DNA of 64,000 bases from Brevibacillus laterosporus LMG 15441 (GTDB lineage Bacteria > Bacillota > Bacilli > Brevibacillales > Brevibacillaceae), in contig NZ_CP007806.1 of assembly GCF_000219535.2 (NCBI RefSeq), forward strand, positions 1,424,501 through 1,488,500. Direction: 5' to 3'. The position numbers and the translations under genes were made by a program. Positions 17,395 through 25,585 of this stretch are shown here, one piece after another. Numbering within the stretch: position 1 is the first letter of the stretch; the number at the start of each line of letters is the position of its first letter. The notes beneath the pieces were generated by a model. The model was not told the origin of the DNA, did not search any database, and was given only the letters and a program-made list of their open reading frames with translations.

Positions 17395-19815
17395 GTGGCA
17401 GCCTATCAGTTTTTTCTGACATCACTATGTTGGATTATAGGGATTGGGCTTAGTAATTTGGATAGGCTCAAGCTCTTTTCATCTCCTTTTTATTTATGGA
17501 TCGGATTTGTTCTATTAATATTGGCCGCGATTGGGTTGAAGGGCGAGATGAGGAAGTGGAGCTTGCTCTTAATGGGCTCTCTCCTTGCTGGTGCTTGTTA
17601 TTTTAGCTGGTACGATAGTCGTTATGCTTCTGAATTAGTGCAGTATGCAGAGGGAGAGGAGCTTGTTTTCCTACAGGGAAAAATTGATTCTCCCGTCGAG
17701 CGAGACGGCGATTTGGTGAGGTTCTATGCACGAATTAACAATGTGAACAGTAAACAGAGAATGAAAACCGCATTCCAGACAACAGATTTAAATGAACGAG
17801 TTCTTATTCGTCTCAAGCTACAGCATGAGGAACAAATTAATACTATAGAAGGCTGGCATTCGGGTAATTCCTTTCAGGCACAGGCTACAATAAAGCTCCC
17901 AGGTACAGCTCGTAATCCGCATGCGTTCGATTACAGATCCTATCTTCGGTATCAAAAAGTAGCAGTAATAGTTGATATGGATGTTACGGATATGGAGGTT
18001 GAGGAGGGAGAAGGGGATTGGCGGGCTTTTTTTACTAGATGGCAAAAAGAAGAAGCCAGACAATTAGAAAAGCTAAGCATGGAGCCTGAAAACATCGGGT
18101 TTTTCAAATCACTTCTATTAGGTCAGCAATCAGAGGTAGAAGCTGATCTTCAAACAGTTTATGCTGATTTAGGATTTATTCATGTGCTTGCCATTTCCGG
18201 CTTACATATCACAATCGTGTCTAGCGGATTTTTATGGATTGTACAAAAGATTGGTGTTCCCACAAAGATTTCTTATGTGATAGGAATACTATTTATTTTG
18301 ATCTATGTAGGGCTAGTGGGTATGGGGGTATCAGCCGTACGATCAGGCTGTATGGGGATTCTTGGGTTATTAGCACGATCTCAAGAAAAATCTGCGCAGG
18401 GCCTAGAAATACTTGGTGTCACTGGGCTTATTATGTTAATCTACGACCCATATCAATTATTTCATCTAGGATTTCAATTATCTTTTTTTATTACGATGGG
18501 ATTATTAGTCTTTGTGCCGTTGCTAGTCCAATTGGAATGGCCTATGCCAAAATGGTTGGTTTCTACTTTAGCCGTCACACTGGTTTCGCAACTAATTTCA
18601 TTTCCCTTTCTCATTCATTATTTTCATTTGTTTTCACCGATTTCATGGCTGGTTAATGTATTATTAGTACCTGTCTATTCGTATATTATTTTGCCGCTTG
18701 GCTACATCCTGCTATTTTTTTCTCATATTCATATTGCATTAACTTACATACCTTCTGTTGTAGCTGATTATCTTTTATCCTTTGTTCATTCCTTTCTTAC
18801 ATTTCTCCACCAAACAAAAATTCCCTTGCGGCATTGGTCACATCCTGTTTGGTGGTGGCACGTACTATATATGGGCTTTTGCGTTGGTTTTTGGGCAATG
18901 TGGCATTTAGGCTATCACCGTAAAAAGGATCTTTTTATGGCGACCTTTCTCTTCATTTTAGTGGTGATGATTGCTCGTGACCCATGGGGAAAAAAGGACG
19001 AGGTAGAAATTACCATTATTGACGTGGGGCAAGGAGACTCTATAATAGTTGAGATAGACAATTCTTTTGTATATGTAATAGATGCAGGAGGAACGATCTC
19101 CTTTGGAAGAGAGCCTTGGCAAAAACGTAGAAATCCATTTGAAGTCGGAAAGGATGTTGTAGTGCCTTATTTGCGCTCTAAAGGAGTGGAACGCATCAAC
19201 TGTCTTGTGCTGACACATGGGGACCATGATCATGTAGGAGGGGTAAAAGCATTGTTGCCTGCTCTGAAGGTGGATCGTGTCCTTACCAATGGTAGACAAC
19301 CTAAGGCTGAGGCAGAATGGTTTCAAGCTTTACATAGTGAACAAATCAAAATGCATACTGGATATTTAGGCTATACCTGGCAGGATAATCCGCAGGTTAC
19401 ATGGACCTGGCTATCGCCTGATTCTAAAAGGACACAAGGGAGCTCTGAGAATAATGCATCTGTTGTGCTGCTCTTGTCTGCATATGGTGTAAACATATTG
19501 TTAACAGGCGATTTGGAAGAATCGGGAGAACAAGAATTGTTACGGCGCTATACATTACCTCCTATTGATCTTCTAAAGGTAGGGCATCACGGGAGCAAGA
19601 CTTCTAGCAGTGAGGAATTCTTACATGCGATTACTCCTAGTGTTTCATTGATCTCAGTAGGAACTAACAATCGATACCATCATCCATCTGAGCAAGTAAT
19701 AGAGCGTTTTAAACAACGGAATACACAGATTTATCGCACTGATCACCATGGAGCGATTACTGTTACAATTAATGAAAATGGATATAAAGTTACTCCTACA
19801 TTACAACCAGAATAA
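17395..19815 (+). CDS. comEC: DNA internalisation channel protein ComEC
   Basis: 806 residues. An N-terminal membrane pair and soluble DUF4131 region (about 1-210) lead to the multi-spanning competence domain with LGFIHVLAISGLHITIV, LGQQSEV and VSAVRSGCMG (about 225-530). A C-terminal metallo-beta-lactamase domain has VLTHGDHDHVGG (about 603-614), TGDLEESGE and GHHGSKTSSS. ComEC forms the channel through which single-stranded DNA enters during transformation. GTG 17395 follows AAAGGTGGAG. It is transcribed away from comEB. Confidence 0.95.
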   Translation: MAAYQFFLTSLCWIIGIGLSNLDRLKLFSSPFYLWIGFVLLILAAIGLKGEMRKWSLLLMGSLLAGACYFSWYDSRYASELVQYAEGEELVFLQGKIDSPVERDGDLVRFYARINNVNSKQRMKTAFQTTDLNERVLIRLKLQHEEQINTIEGWHSGNSFQAQATIKLPGTARNPHAFDYRSYLRYQKVAVIVDMDVTDMEVEEGEGDWRAFFTRWQKEEARQLEKLSMEPENIGFFKSLLLGQQSEVEADLQTVYADLGFIHVLAISGLHITIVSSGFLWIVQKIGVPTKISYVIGILFILIYVGLVGMGVSAVRSGCMGILGLLARSQEKSAQGLEILGVTGLIMLIYDPYQLFHLGFQLSFFITMGLLVFVPLLVQLEWPMPKWLVSTLAVTLVSQLISFPFLIHYFHLFSPISWLVNVLLVPVYSYIILPLGYILLFFSHIHIALTYIPSVVADYLLSFVHSFLTFLHQTKIPLRHWSHPVWWWHVLYMGFCVGFWAMWHLGYHRKKDLFMATFLFILVVMIARDPWGKKDEVEITIIDVGQGDSIIVEIDNSFVYVIDAGGTISFGREPWQKRRNPFEVGKDVVVPYLRSKGVERINCLVLTHGDHDHVGGVKALLPALKVDRVLTNGRQPKAEAEWFQALHSEQIKMHTGYLGYTWQDNPQVTWTWLSPDSKRTQGSSENNASVVLLLSAYGVNILLTGDLEESGEQELLRRYTLPPIDLLKVGHHGSKTSSSEEFLHAITPSVSLISVGTNNRYHHPSEQVIERFKQRNTQIYRTDHHGAITVTINENGYKVTPTLQPE

Positions 19816-19884
19816 TTACAATGATGGATTATGTTTGCAACTTTCATGAAGTTGCCTACGTCTGAAAGGAAGGAGAGAGCGCTA

Positions 19885-20433
19885 ATGATTGAAGCTGACC
19901 TGATCAAAAAGGCGCAGGCAGGAGATCAAGAAGCTTTGGTGGAACTGCTTCGCTCCATTGAAAACACCGTGTATCGGAGCGCTTTCTATATTACGGGTAA
20001 CGAACACGATGCAATGGATGTAGCCCAGGAAGCTTTATTACGCGTCTTTAGAAAAATTGGCACCTTTCAGGAAAAAGCCAAATTTACCACATGGGTTCAA
20101 CGTATTGTCAGCAACATTTGCATGGATCGCTTTCGGGCAAAAAAGGAGACATTATCCATCGATGAATACGAACTGACGCTACAAGACAAACAAAATGTTG
20201 AAGATACGATTTTGTTGCATAGCATGTCAGAGGATGTTCATCGAGCAATTGCCAAATTACCGGAGCATTATCGAGTAGTTGTTGTACTTCGCTATTTGCA
20301 GGATTTTTCCTATCAAGAAATTGCTGATACCTTGGACGTACCGCTCAATACGGTAAAATCTTATCTGTTTAGGGCTAGACATCAATTGCAGACACTGCTG
20401 CAGGAGTATGAGAAGGGGGGGATAAGAGGATGA
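19885..20433 (+). CDS. ECF-type RNA polymerase sigma factor
   Basis: 182 residues with only the two core sigma regions. Sigma-2 is AFYITGNEHDAMDVAQEALLRVF, including the -10 recognition helix around FTTWVQRIVSNICMDRF. Sigma-4 is LPEHYRVVVVLRYLQDFSYQEIADTL, with the HTH helix NTVKSYLFRARHQL. ATG 19885 follows AAGGAGAG. The stop overlaps the next ORF (ATGA), which encodes its likely anti-sigma factor. It resembles SigW-type regulators, but which stress it answers cannot be read from the sequence. Confidence 0.9.
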   Translation: MIEADLIKKAQAGDQEALVELLRSIENTVYRSAFYITGNEHDAMDVAQEALLRVFRKIGTFQEKAKFTTWVQRIVSNICMDRFRAKKETLSIDEYELTLQDKQNVEDTILLHSMSEDVHRAIAKLPEHYRVVVVLRYLQDFSYQEIADTLDVPLNTVKSYLFRARHQLQTLLQEYEKGGIRG

Positions 20434-21725
20434 CGCAGGATGACATCCATGAATGGATGCAAAGAGATTTGGACGATGATTTGTCTGAGGAAGAAAAACG
20501 AATTTTACAAGCGAAGTTAGCTGAAAATCCAGAGTATATGCTCCAGTACGAACGTTTAAAAAAGGTTTCTGATGGATTGACAAATCTACCAAGAGTTACA
20601 CCACCGTTTAGTATTGTTGATGCGCTCTTACCTCAACTGGAGCAGTCCCAAGAAACCCCTGAACCAGCGGCTGTTACACAGACGGAACTACCTCGTCTAG
20701 AGTTAAAACAGACAGAAGACAAATCAGTAGGTAAAAAACGCCGTTTGCCATTGTGGATGGCAAAGGTAGGAAGCGGTGTTGCGGCAGCTTGTTTGCTGTT
20801 GGGAATTTTTGTTATGGCCAATAAGGACAAAAATGAGCCAATTGCTCTTACGAATGGAGCTTCTGGTCATGTACAAGAGGATGTATCCAAAAATTCATCA
20901 GGTGACCCGATCGTTAAGGAAACCCCAAAAACAGAAAAACCTAAATCTACACCTACTGATAAAAAAACAACTGACGATGAGAAGGACCAAAATCCACAAG
21001 ATGCTTCAAAAGAGGTGCCAGATGTTACACCAAATGACACCTCGACAGAATTAAAAGGAGAACAAAAGCAAAAAGAGAATAAACCGGATCACCACCAGGG
21101 CGGATCTAGCGACAGTAAATCTGATGCTGAAACTAGTGTAGCAATGGGACAGACGGACGGTCGTCTGAAGGGTGGTAACCAAACAGATGAGAATCAAACA
21201 CAGCACGAGATTGCTATTTCTCCTAAAATAAAGGATAATCACACTTCGGCTTCTGATAAACAAGCATCCGCCCATGAGCAGTCGATATCAGAAGGGGCAC
21301 TTTTCTCCTTGATTCCTGATCAGGTGGATAACTACAATAAGCTGGATCAAGAGGGCAAAATTCAAGCATGGGAGGAAGCGTCTAAAGAAGTGCAGGAATT
21401 TTTACAGGAGCATCCTGATCTACAAAATGTTAAAAATCAGAAGGATTTAGAGAAGGTTATTCAAAATGCCATTGAGCGGGCGCTGAAGGAACAGAAAAAA
21501 CGAGAAGAAGAAAAAAAGCAAAGAGCGGAGCAGCAAGCTAAAGATAAGCAAAAAGAATTAGAAAAACAGCAAAAAGAATTAGAGAAGAAGCAAAAAGAAC
21601 TACAAAAAGAATGGGAAAAACAGATGAAAGAATGGGAGAAGCAGCAGGAAAAGCAACGAAAAGACACAGAAAAGCACCTAGAAGAGTGGACCAATCAACA
21701 AAATGGCTGGAATTGGCAGAAATAA
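20430..21725 (+). CDS. Putative anti-sigma factor with one membrane span and extracytoplasmic coiled coil
   Basis: 431 residues. The cytoplasmic N-terminus (1-60, HEWMQRDLDDDLSEEEKRIL) aligns in style with zinc-finger-like anti-sigma domains but lacks the HxxxCxxC zinc site. One membrane segment is at about 107-130 (LWMAKVGSGVAAACLLLGIF). The exterior is a low-complexity Lys/Asp/Ser/Gln region (about 135-290), a short globular part (FSLIPDQVDNYNKLDQ...) and a highly charged coiled coil (about 340-425, repeats of KQKELEKQQ). The 4-base overlap with the sigma gene supports co-expression and partnership. Signal and release protease are unknown. Confidence 0.75.
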   Translation: MTQDDIHEWMQRDLDDDLSEEEKRILQAKLAENPEYMLQYERLKKVSDGLTNLPRVTPPFSIVDALLPQLEQSQETPEPAAVTQTELPRLELKQTEDKSVGKKRRLPLWMAKVGSGVAAACLLLGIFVMANKDKNEPIALTNGASGHVQEDVSKNSSGDPIVKETPKTEKPKSTPTDKKTTDDEKDQNPQDASKEVPDVTPNDTSTELKGEQKQKENKPDHHQGGSSDSKSDAETSVAMGQTDGRLKGGNQTDENQTQHEIAISPKIKDNHTSASDKQASAHEQSISEGALFSLIPDQVDNYNKLDQEGKIQAWEEASKEVQEFLQEHPDLQNVKNQKDLEKVIQNAIERALKEQKKREEEKKQRAEQQAKDKQKELEKQQKELEKKQKELQKEWEKQMKEWEKQQEKQRKDTEKHLEEWTNQQNGWNWQK

Positions 21726-22228
21726 GATTGGGTATAAATAGCCAGCAGCTACTGGAAATCAGGAGGCACCGTTTCAAGAATGCTTATACAAAAAGAGCAG
21801 AGTGTATTCTTGCATTCAGGGGCCATTGGGTGAAAGAGAACGGGCTAAAAAAACAACCCTCAGTTATAATGACAATAGGCTGTTTTTCATCAATGAACGA
21901 TAAGTATTTCGAAGCTTGGGGATAGCATAGGCTTCCTTCCTGCATTTTAGGCTGACTCATCATGTGAAGATAGGACGAACGCCAAATTTTGCAGAAGACT
22001 GACACCAAAAAGTGCGTTTCGCGTAAGATAAAGTATCAAGCACCCCCTGCTTCCCGTATAGAGAGAAAACATCCGGGGTTTTCTCTCTAGCGTTTACATA
22101 AAAGCGAATGTTGCTTGGTTAAACCATGGCTGACGAGGTCGTGGTTTTTTTGCGTGCAAGCCTAAGCGTGTTATAATTAAGGTAAGAAAAAAATAGAGGA
22201 AATAGCGAGTAACAAAGGAGAGATCGGA
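21726..22228. other. Intergenic stretch between the anti-sigma gene and holA
   Basis: No gene recognised on either strand. It contains an 11-bp perfect hairpin (AGAGAGAAAAC 22060-22070 with GTTTTCTCTCT 22078-22088) without a T run, and a separate terminator at 22121-22151. TATAAT-like GTTATAATTAA lies at about 22171-22180 and could serve holA. I did not find the small yqzM gene that sits here in B. subtilis. Confidence 0.5.
22121..22151 (+). terminator. Probable terminator upstream of holA
   Basis: AACCA (22122-22126) pairs with TGGTT (22142-22146), followed by a run of T; the inner bases pair imperfectly. It would end the sigma/anti-sigma transcript. Confidence 0.55.
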
Positions 22229-23272
22229 ATGCCGTTACGCACGGCGATGCGGGAGATTAAACAGAAGCGATTTGCTCCGGTATATGTACTTTATGGGCCG
22301 GAGACGTATCTAAAAGAGGAATTTATGACCTTGCTTCGTAACGAGATAATTGACCCGACATACGCTGATTTAAATATAGGAATGTACGATTGTGCTCAGA
22401 CACCTTTAGAAGACATGTTAGTAGAAGCCAATACCTTACCATTTTTGTCTGACTATCGTTTGGTAATTGCCAGTAATGCTTATTTTTTAACCGGAGCAAA
22501 ACCACCAAGTAAAATCGAGCATAACACAGATGTCCTCCTGGATTACTTAAAGGACCCGACTCCAAGCAGTTCTCTCGTGTTGGATGTACAGGCCGATAAG
22601 CTGGATGAACGTAAAAAATTAACAAAGCAACTGCAACAACGCGCTGTTGTTCTAGGGTTTCAAACATTGCAGGATACAGATTTATATGGATGGATTGAAC
22701 GGACGGCACAACGCTTTGGTGCACAGATTGAACGAGAAAATGCTATGTTGCTGGCAGAGCGTGTTGGTTCAGAATTACGGTTATTAGTCAAAGAGATCGA
22801 AAAAATGACGCTCTATGTAAAGAAAGGCGATAATCAAACGGGGGAAATTACTCGTGAGACAATTGAGCTTTTGGCCTCACGAACGTTAGAGCAGGATGTT
22901 TTTTTTCTGGTTGAAGCCGTTGTTACTGGTAGAGTAACAGATGCGTTTCGTACCCTATATGATTGCTTGAAAATGGGAGAAGAGCCGATTAAGTTGATGG
23001 CGTTATTAGCGAGACAATTTAGATTGATATACCATGTGAAGACGCGTGCTCCACTAGGCTATACGCAGCAGCAGCTAGCTGGTATGTTAAAAATGCATCC
23101 TTATGCCGTTAAAAAGGCGCTGGAGCAAGCCAGACATTTTTCGGAGGCTAGTTTACGCCAGTTGCTAGGAATCCTTGCAGAAGAGGATTACCGGATGAAA
23201 TCAGGACAGACCGACAAGAGATTAGCTCTGGAGGTATTTATTGCGAAGGTAGGACAAGAGCTAAAACGATAA
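22229..23272 (+). CDS. holA: DNA polymerase III subunit delta
   Basis: 347 residues. The N-terminus (VYVLYGPETYLKEEFMTLLRNEI) and the FLSDYRLVIASNAYF block belong to the clamp-loader delta subunit (YqeN). The helical C-terminal domain has LMALLARQFRLIYHVK and ends with RLALEVFIAKVGQEL. Delta opens the beta sliding clamp. ATG 22229 follows AAAGGAGAG. Position just before rpsT matches other Bacilli. Confidence 0.93.
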   Translation: MPLRTAMREIKQKRFAPVYVLYGPETYLKEEFMTLLRNEIIDPTYADLNIGMYDCAQTPLEDMLVEANTLPFLSDYRLVIASNAYFLTGAKPPSKIEHNTDVLLDYLKDPTPSSSLVLDVQADKLDERKKLTKQLQQRAVVLGFQTLQDTDLYGWIERTAQRFGAQIERENAMLLAERVGSELRLLVKEIEKMTLYVKKGDNQTGEITRETIELLASRTLEQDVFFLVEAVVTGRVTDAFRTLYDCLKMGEEPIKLMALLARQFRLIYHVKTRAPLGYTQQQLAGMLKMHPYAVKKALEQARHFSEASLRQLLGILAEEDYRMKSGQTDKRLALEVFIAKVGQELKR

Positions 23273-23370
23273 AGCCTAGATAGCTTTTCCAGACATGAGG
23301 GACTCGTCTATTAGCAAAATCGTAATGACAGGCATTGTGTTTTATGTTAGCAGAATAAGATAGCTCTACA
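23273..23370. other. Spacer between holA and the IS remnant
   Basis: No gene or strong signal. The GGGTGCA at 23371 onward starts the transposon scar. Confidence 0.4.
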
Positions 23371-23640
23371 GGGTGCAGACACTTGAAGTGCACCCCTTAA
23401 AGTAGACATTGGAAAAAGCCCTGAGGTTATCTGATGAACTTTAGGGGGTGTAATTTTTTATGGCTAAACTTACAACAAGATCAAGTTAAGTTGTCAGGAG
23501 ATGAGAAAGGGAATCTTGGTAAAAAGTCCGTGCTGTTAGCTATGTCGCATTGGAGAATAGAATCCTTGATAACTGGGAAGTATGCTTTTAATTTGACGAT
23601 CCATATTGATGGAATCCGCCAACTGAAGTAGGGGGGGAAT
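23371..23640 (+). mobile_element. Decayed IS3-type left end with orfA remnant
   Basis: CACCCCTTAAAGT (23391-23403) and ACTTTAGGGGGTG (23438-23450) form an inverted repeat just before ATG 23460 (MAKLTT), the layout often seen at the left end of IS3-family elements upstream of orfA. Pieces of an OrfA-like helix-turn-helix protein (DQVKLS, GNLGKKSV, ILDNWE, HIDGIRQLK) are spread over different frames, so it is frameshifted. A further GGGTGCA/TGCACCC pair at 23371-23394 suggests abutting ends. No orfB follows. Family assignment is by pattern only. Confidence 0.45.
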
Positions 23641-23770
23641 AGGGAAGTGTCAATAGGGCAAGCAGAACAAAATTTCCTAAGCTAATGAAGCTTGTGTTGT
23701 GTGTGATACGGAGAAGTGGTTCGTTCATTACATAAAAATGATATAGGATGCGTGCTTACCTCTAAAATAA

Positions 23771-23804
23771 AAAACCCTGCAAACCTAAGGTTGCGGGGTT
23801 TTTT
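23771..23804 (-). terminator. Bidirectional-looking terminator after rpsT
   Basis: AACCCTGCAA pairs with TTGCGGGGTT (one G-T pair) around CCTAAGG, flanked by A and T runs on the two sides. On the minus strand it ends rpsT. Confidence 0.85.
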
Positions 23805-23820
23805 GGCCTGTCAAACGAAA

Positions 23821-24096
23821 TTATGCTACAGGAGCAGTAAGAACGTTAAGTTTTTTCATCAGGCGAGATTTTTGACGATTAGCTGCGTTTTTATGAATAA
23901 GACCTTTCGTAGCAGCCTTGTCAATTTTCTTAACAGCTGCAAGAAGGGTTGTTTTAGCTAATTCCACGTCAGAAGCAAGAACTGCTTTTTCGAAGTTCTT
24001 GATTGTTGTACGAAGATCAGATTTTTGAGAAGCGCGTTGAGCACGGCGTTTTTCAATCGTCTTTGTACGTTTGATAGCGGATTTAATGTTTGGCAT
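23821..24096 (-). CDS. rpsT: 30S ribosomal protein S20
   Basis: 91 residues, highly basic and helical. [18 protein letters not shown] and [19 protein letters not shown] are the S20 signatures. It binds 16S rRNA early in 30S assembly. ATG follows AAGGAGGTG. It is divergent from gpr. Confidence 0.97.
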   Translation of the reverse strand: MPNIKSAIKRTKTIEKRRAQRASQKSDLRTTIKNFEKAVLASDVELAKTTLLAAVKKIDKAATKGLIHKNAANRQKSRLMKKLNVLTAPVA

Positions 24097-24340
24097 ACTT
24101 TCACCTCCTTAAAACAATAGAAAAGACCATAGCAAAAGAAATGCAACAAATAGTATTCTAGCATGCGTTTGGTGCATTTGCAAGGAATGATTTTGCGAAT
24201 AAAAATGACAGAAGCAAGCAACCTAGTAGTAAGAAATAAGAACAGAACACATGATAATCTGGTTCTTAATCAAAGGGACAGAGGAATGAGCCAAATTAGC
24301 TTGTCGTACGGTTATTTTTCTCTACTTGGAGGCGAATAGA

Positions 24341-25444
24341 ATGGATGTACATAACATTGATCTAGCTAAGTACACAATCCGCACTGATCTGGCAGTAGAA
24401 GCGCATGAGATAGCTTGTGAGCAAAATCAAAGCGATATTCCAGGGGTTTTCCTAGCAACAGATAACTCTGAGCCGGGTATTACCGTGACCAGAGTGCAGG
24501 TTGAGAATGAGGAGGCAGGTAAGCAAATCGGAAAGCTCCCAGGAAATTATGTGACAATTGAAGTGCCAAAACTCAGAGATAACGATTCAGAGCTGGAGGG
24601 TATAGTAACGAAGCGATTCGCCCGAGAGTTTGCTAGATTTCTGCAGGAACTCGGATTAACAGAGGACAAAAAGGCATTAGTCATTGGTCTTGGAAATTGG
24701 AATGTAACGCCTGATGCACTAGGCCCTCAAGTTGTTGAAAATTTATTGGTGACTCGTCATCTATTTGAGCTAGCACCTGAATCCGTTCAAGATGGATATC
24801 GTGAGGTTAGCGCACTGTCTCCCGGTGTATTAGGGATTACGGGTATTGAGACTAGTGAAATTGTGTTTGGTGTGGTAGAGAAGAGCAAGCCAGACTTTGT
24901 AATCGCGATTGATGCCCTTGCATCCCGAGCCCTACACCGTGTCAATACAACGATTCAGATTGCCGATTCGGGTATCCATCCCGGTTCGGGAGTAGGAAAT
25001 AAGCGTAAATCCATTGACCACGCCACATTAGGAGTTCCTGTCATCTCTATAGGGGTTCCAACGGTGGTATTTGCTTCTACCATTGTAAATGATGCGATTA
25101 CTTATTTATTAGGTCATTTTAATCAATCGATGCAGGAGCAAAATCGAGCATTTAATCGACTTACTGCTTCGGAAATGCCTGAGCGAAAAGAACCTTACAC
25201 AGAGGAAGACTTACCTGATATGGAAAAAAGGGGAACCTTCATGGGATTAGTAGGGCAGCTCTCTGAGGATGAAAAGCGACAGTTAATTCATGAAGTGCTG
25301 CGTCCGTTAGGGCAAGAGCTAGTAGTGACACCTAAGGAAATAGACGATTTTATGGAGGGCATTTCTAATATAGTAGCTACAGGACTTAATCAGGCGTTGC
25401 ATAGAGCCGTCTCTGAGGAGAATGTGAGTGCCTATACACATTAA
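24341..25444 (+). CDS. gpr: GPR endopeptidase (spore germination protease)
   Basis: 367 residues of peptidase family A25. It is made as a zymogen in the forespore, trims its N-terminus (near IRTDLAVEAHEIA) and degrades small acid-soluble spore proteins at germination. Seen: LVIGLGNWNVTPDALGP, LSPGVLGITGIET, FVIAIDALASRALHRVN and GVGNKRKSI. ATG 24341 lies about seven bases after TTGGAGG. A CATGATA at 24250-24256 fits a forespore (SigG) -10, though the -35 is weak. spoIIP follows. Confidence 0.95.
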   Translation: MDVHNIDLAKYTIRTDLAVEAHEIACEQNQSDIPGVFLATDNSEPGITVTRVQVENEEAGKQIGKLPGNYVTIEVPKLRDNDSELEGIVTKRFAREFARFLQELGLTEDKKALVIGLGNWNVTPDALGPQVVENLLVTRHLFELAPESVQDGYREVSALSPGVLGITGIETSEIVFGVVEKSKPDFVIAIDALASRALHRVNTTIQIADSGIHPGSGVGNKRKSIDHATLGVPVISIGVPTVVFASTIVNDAITYLLGHFNQSMQEQNRAFNRLTASEMPERKEPYTEEDLPDMEKRGTFMGLVGQLSEDEKRQLIHEVLRPLGQELVVTPKEIDDFMEGISNIVATGLNQALHRAVSEENVSAYTH

Positions 25445-25520
25445 AGAAGAGTAGACTGCCTTGCCATAAATAACCAATAAAAAACTGCAAAAAACGAAAC
25501 GTTATTTTACTAGGGTGATC

Positions 25521-25550
25521 GTTCTATCTACTCTATGACATGCATACTAT
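25521..25550 (+). promoter_or_regulatory. Possible SigE promoter of spoIIP
   Basis: CATACTAT at 25543-25550 is close to the SigE -10 (CATACANT), with GTTCTATC 14 bases upstream as a weak -35. spoIIP is a SigE-dependent gene in B. subtilis. Confidence 0.4.
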
Positions 25551-25585
25551 AAAGCATATGCAAAAGAAACGTCAGAGGAGGAGAA

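Noticed and set aside
21461-21694. Ser/Phe/Cys-rich minus-strand frame opposite the anti-sigma coiled coil
   Set aside because: It is the antisense of Lys/Glu/Gln repeats, which always gives such compositions; not a gene.
21480-21700. Repeated AAAAAGAATTAGA-like DNA, possible tandem repeat or CRISPR-like pattern
   Set aside because: The repeats encode the heptad pattern of the coiled coil, are imperfect and have no unique spacers.
21611-22008. Overlapping frames on both strands after the anti-sigma gene
   Set aside because: They overlap the coiled-coil coding region or run through AT-rich spacer, lack ribosome binding sites and have no family features.
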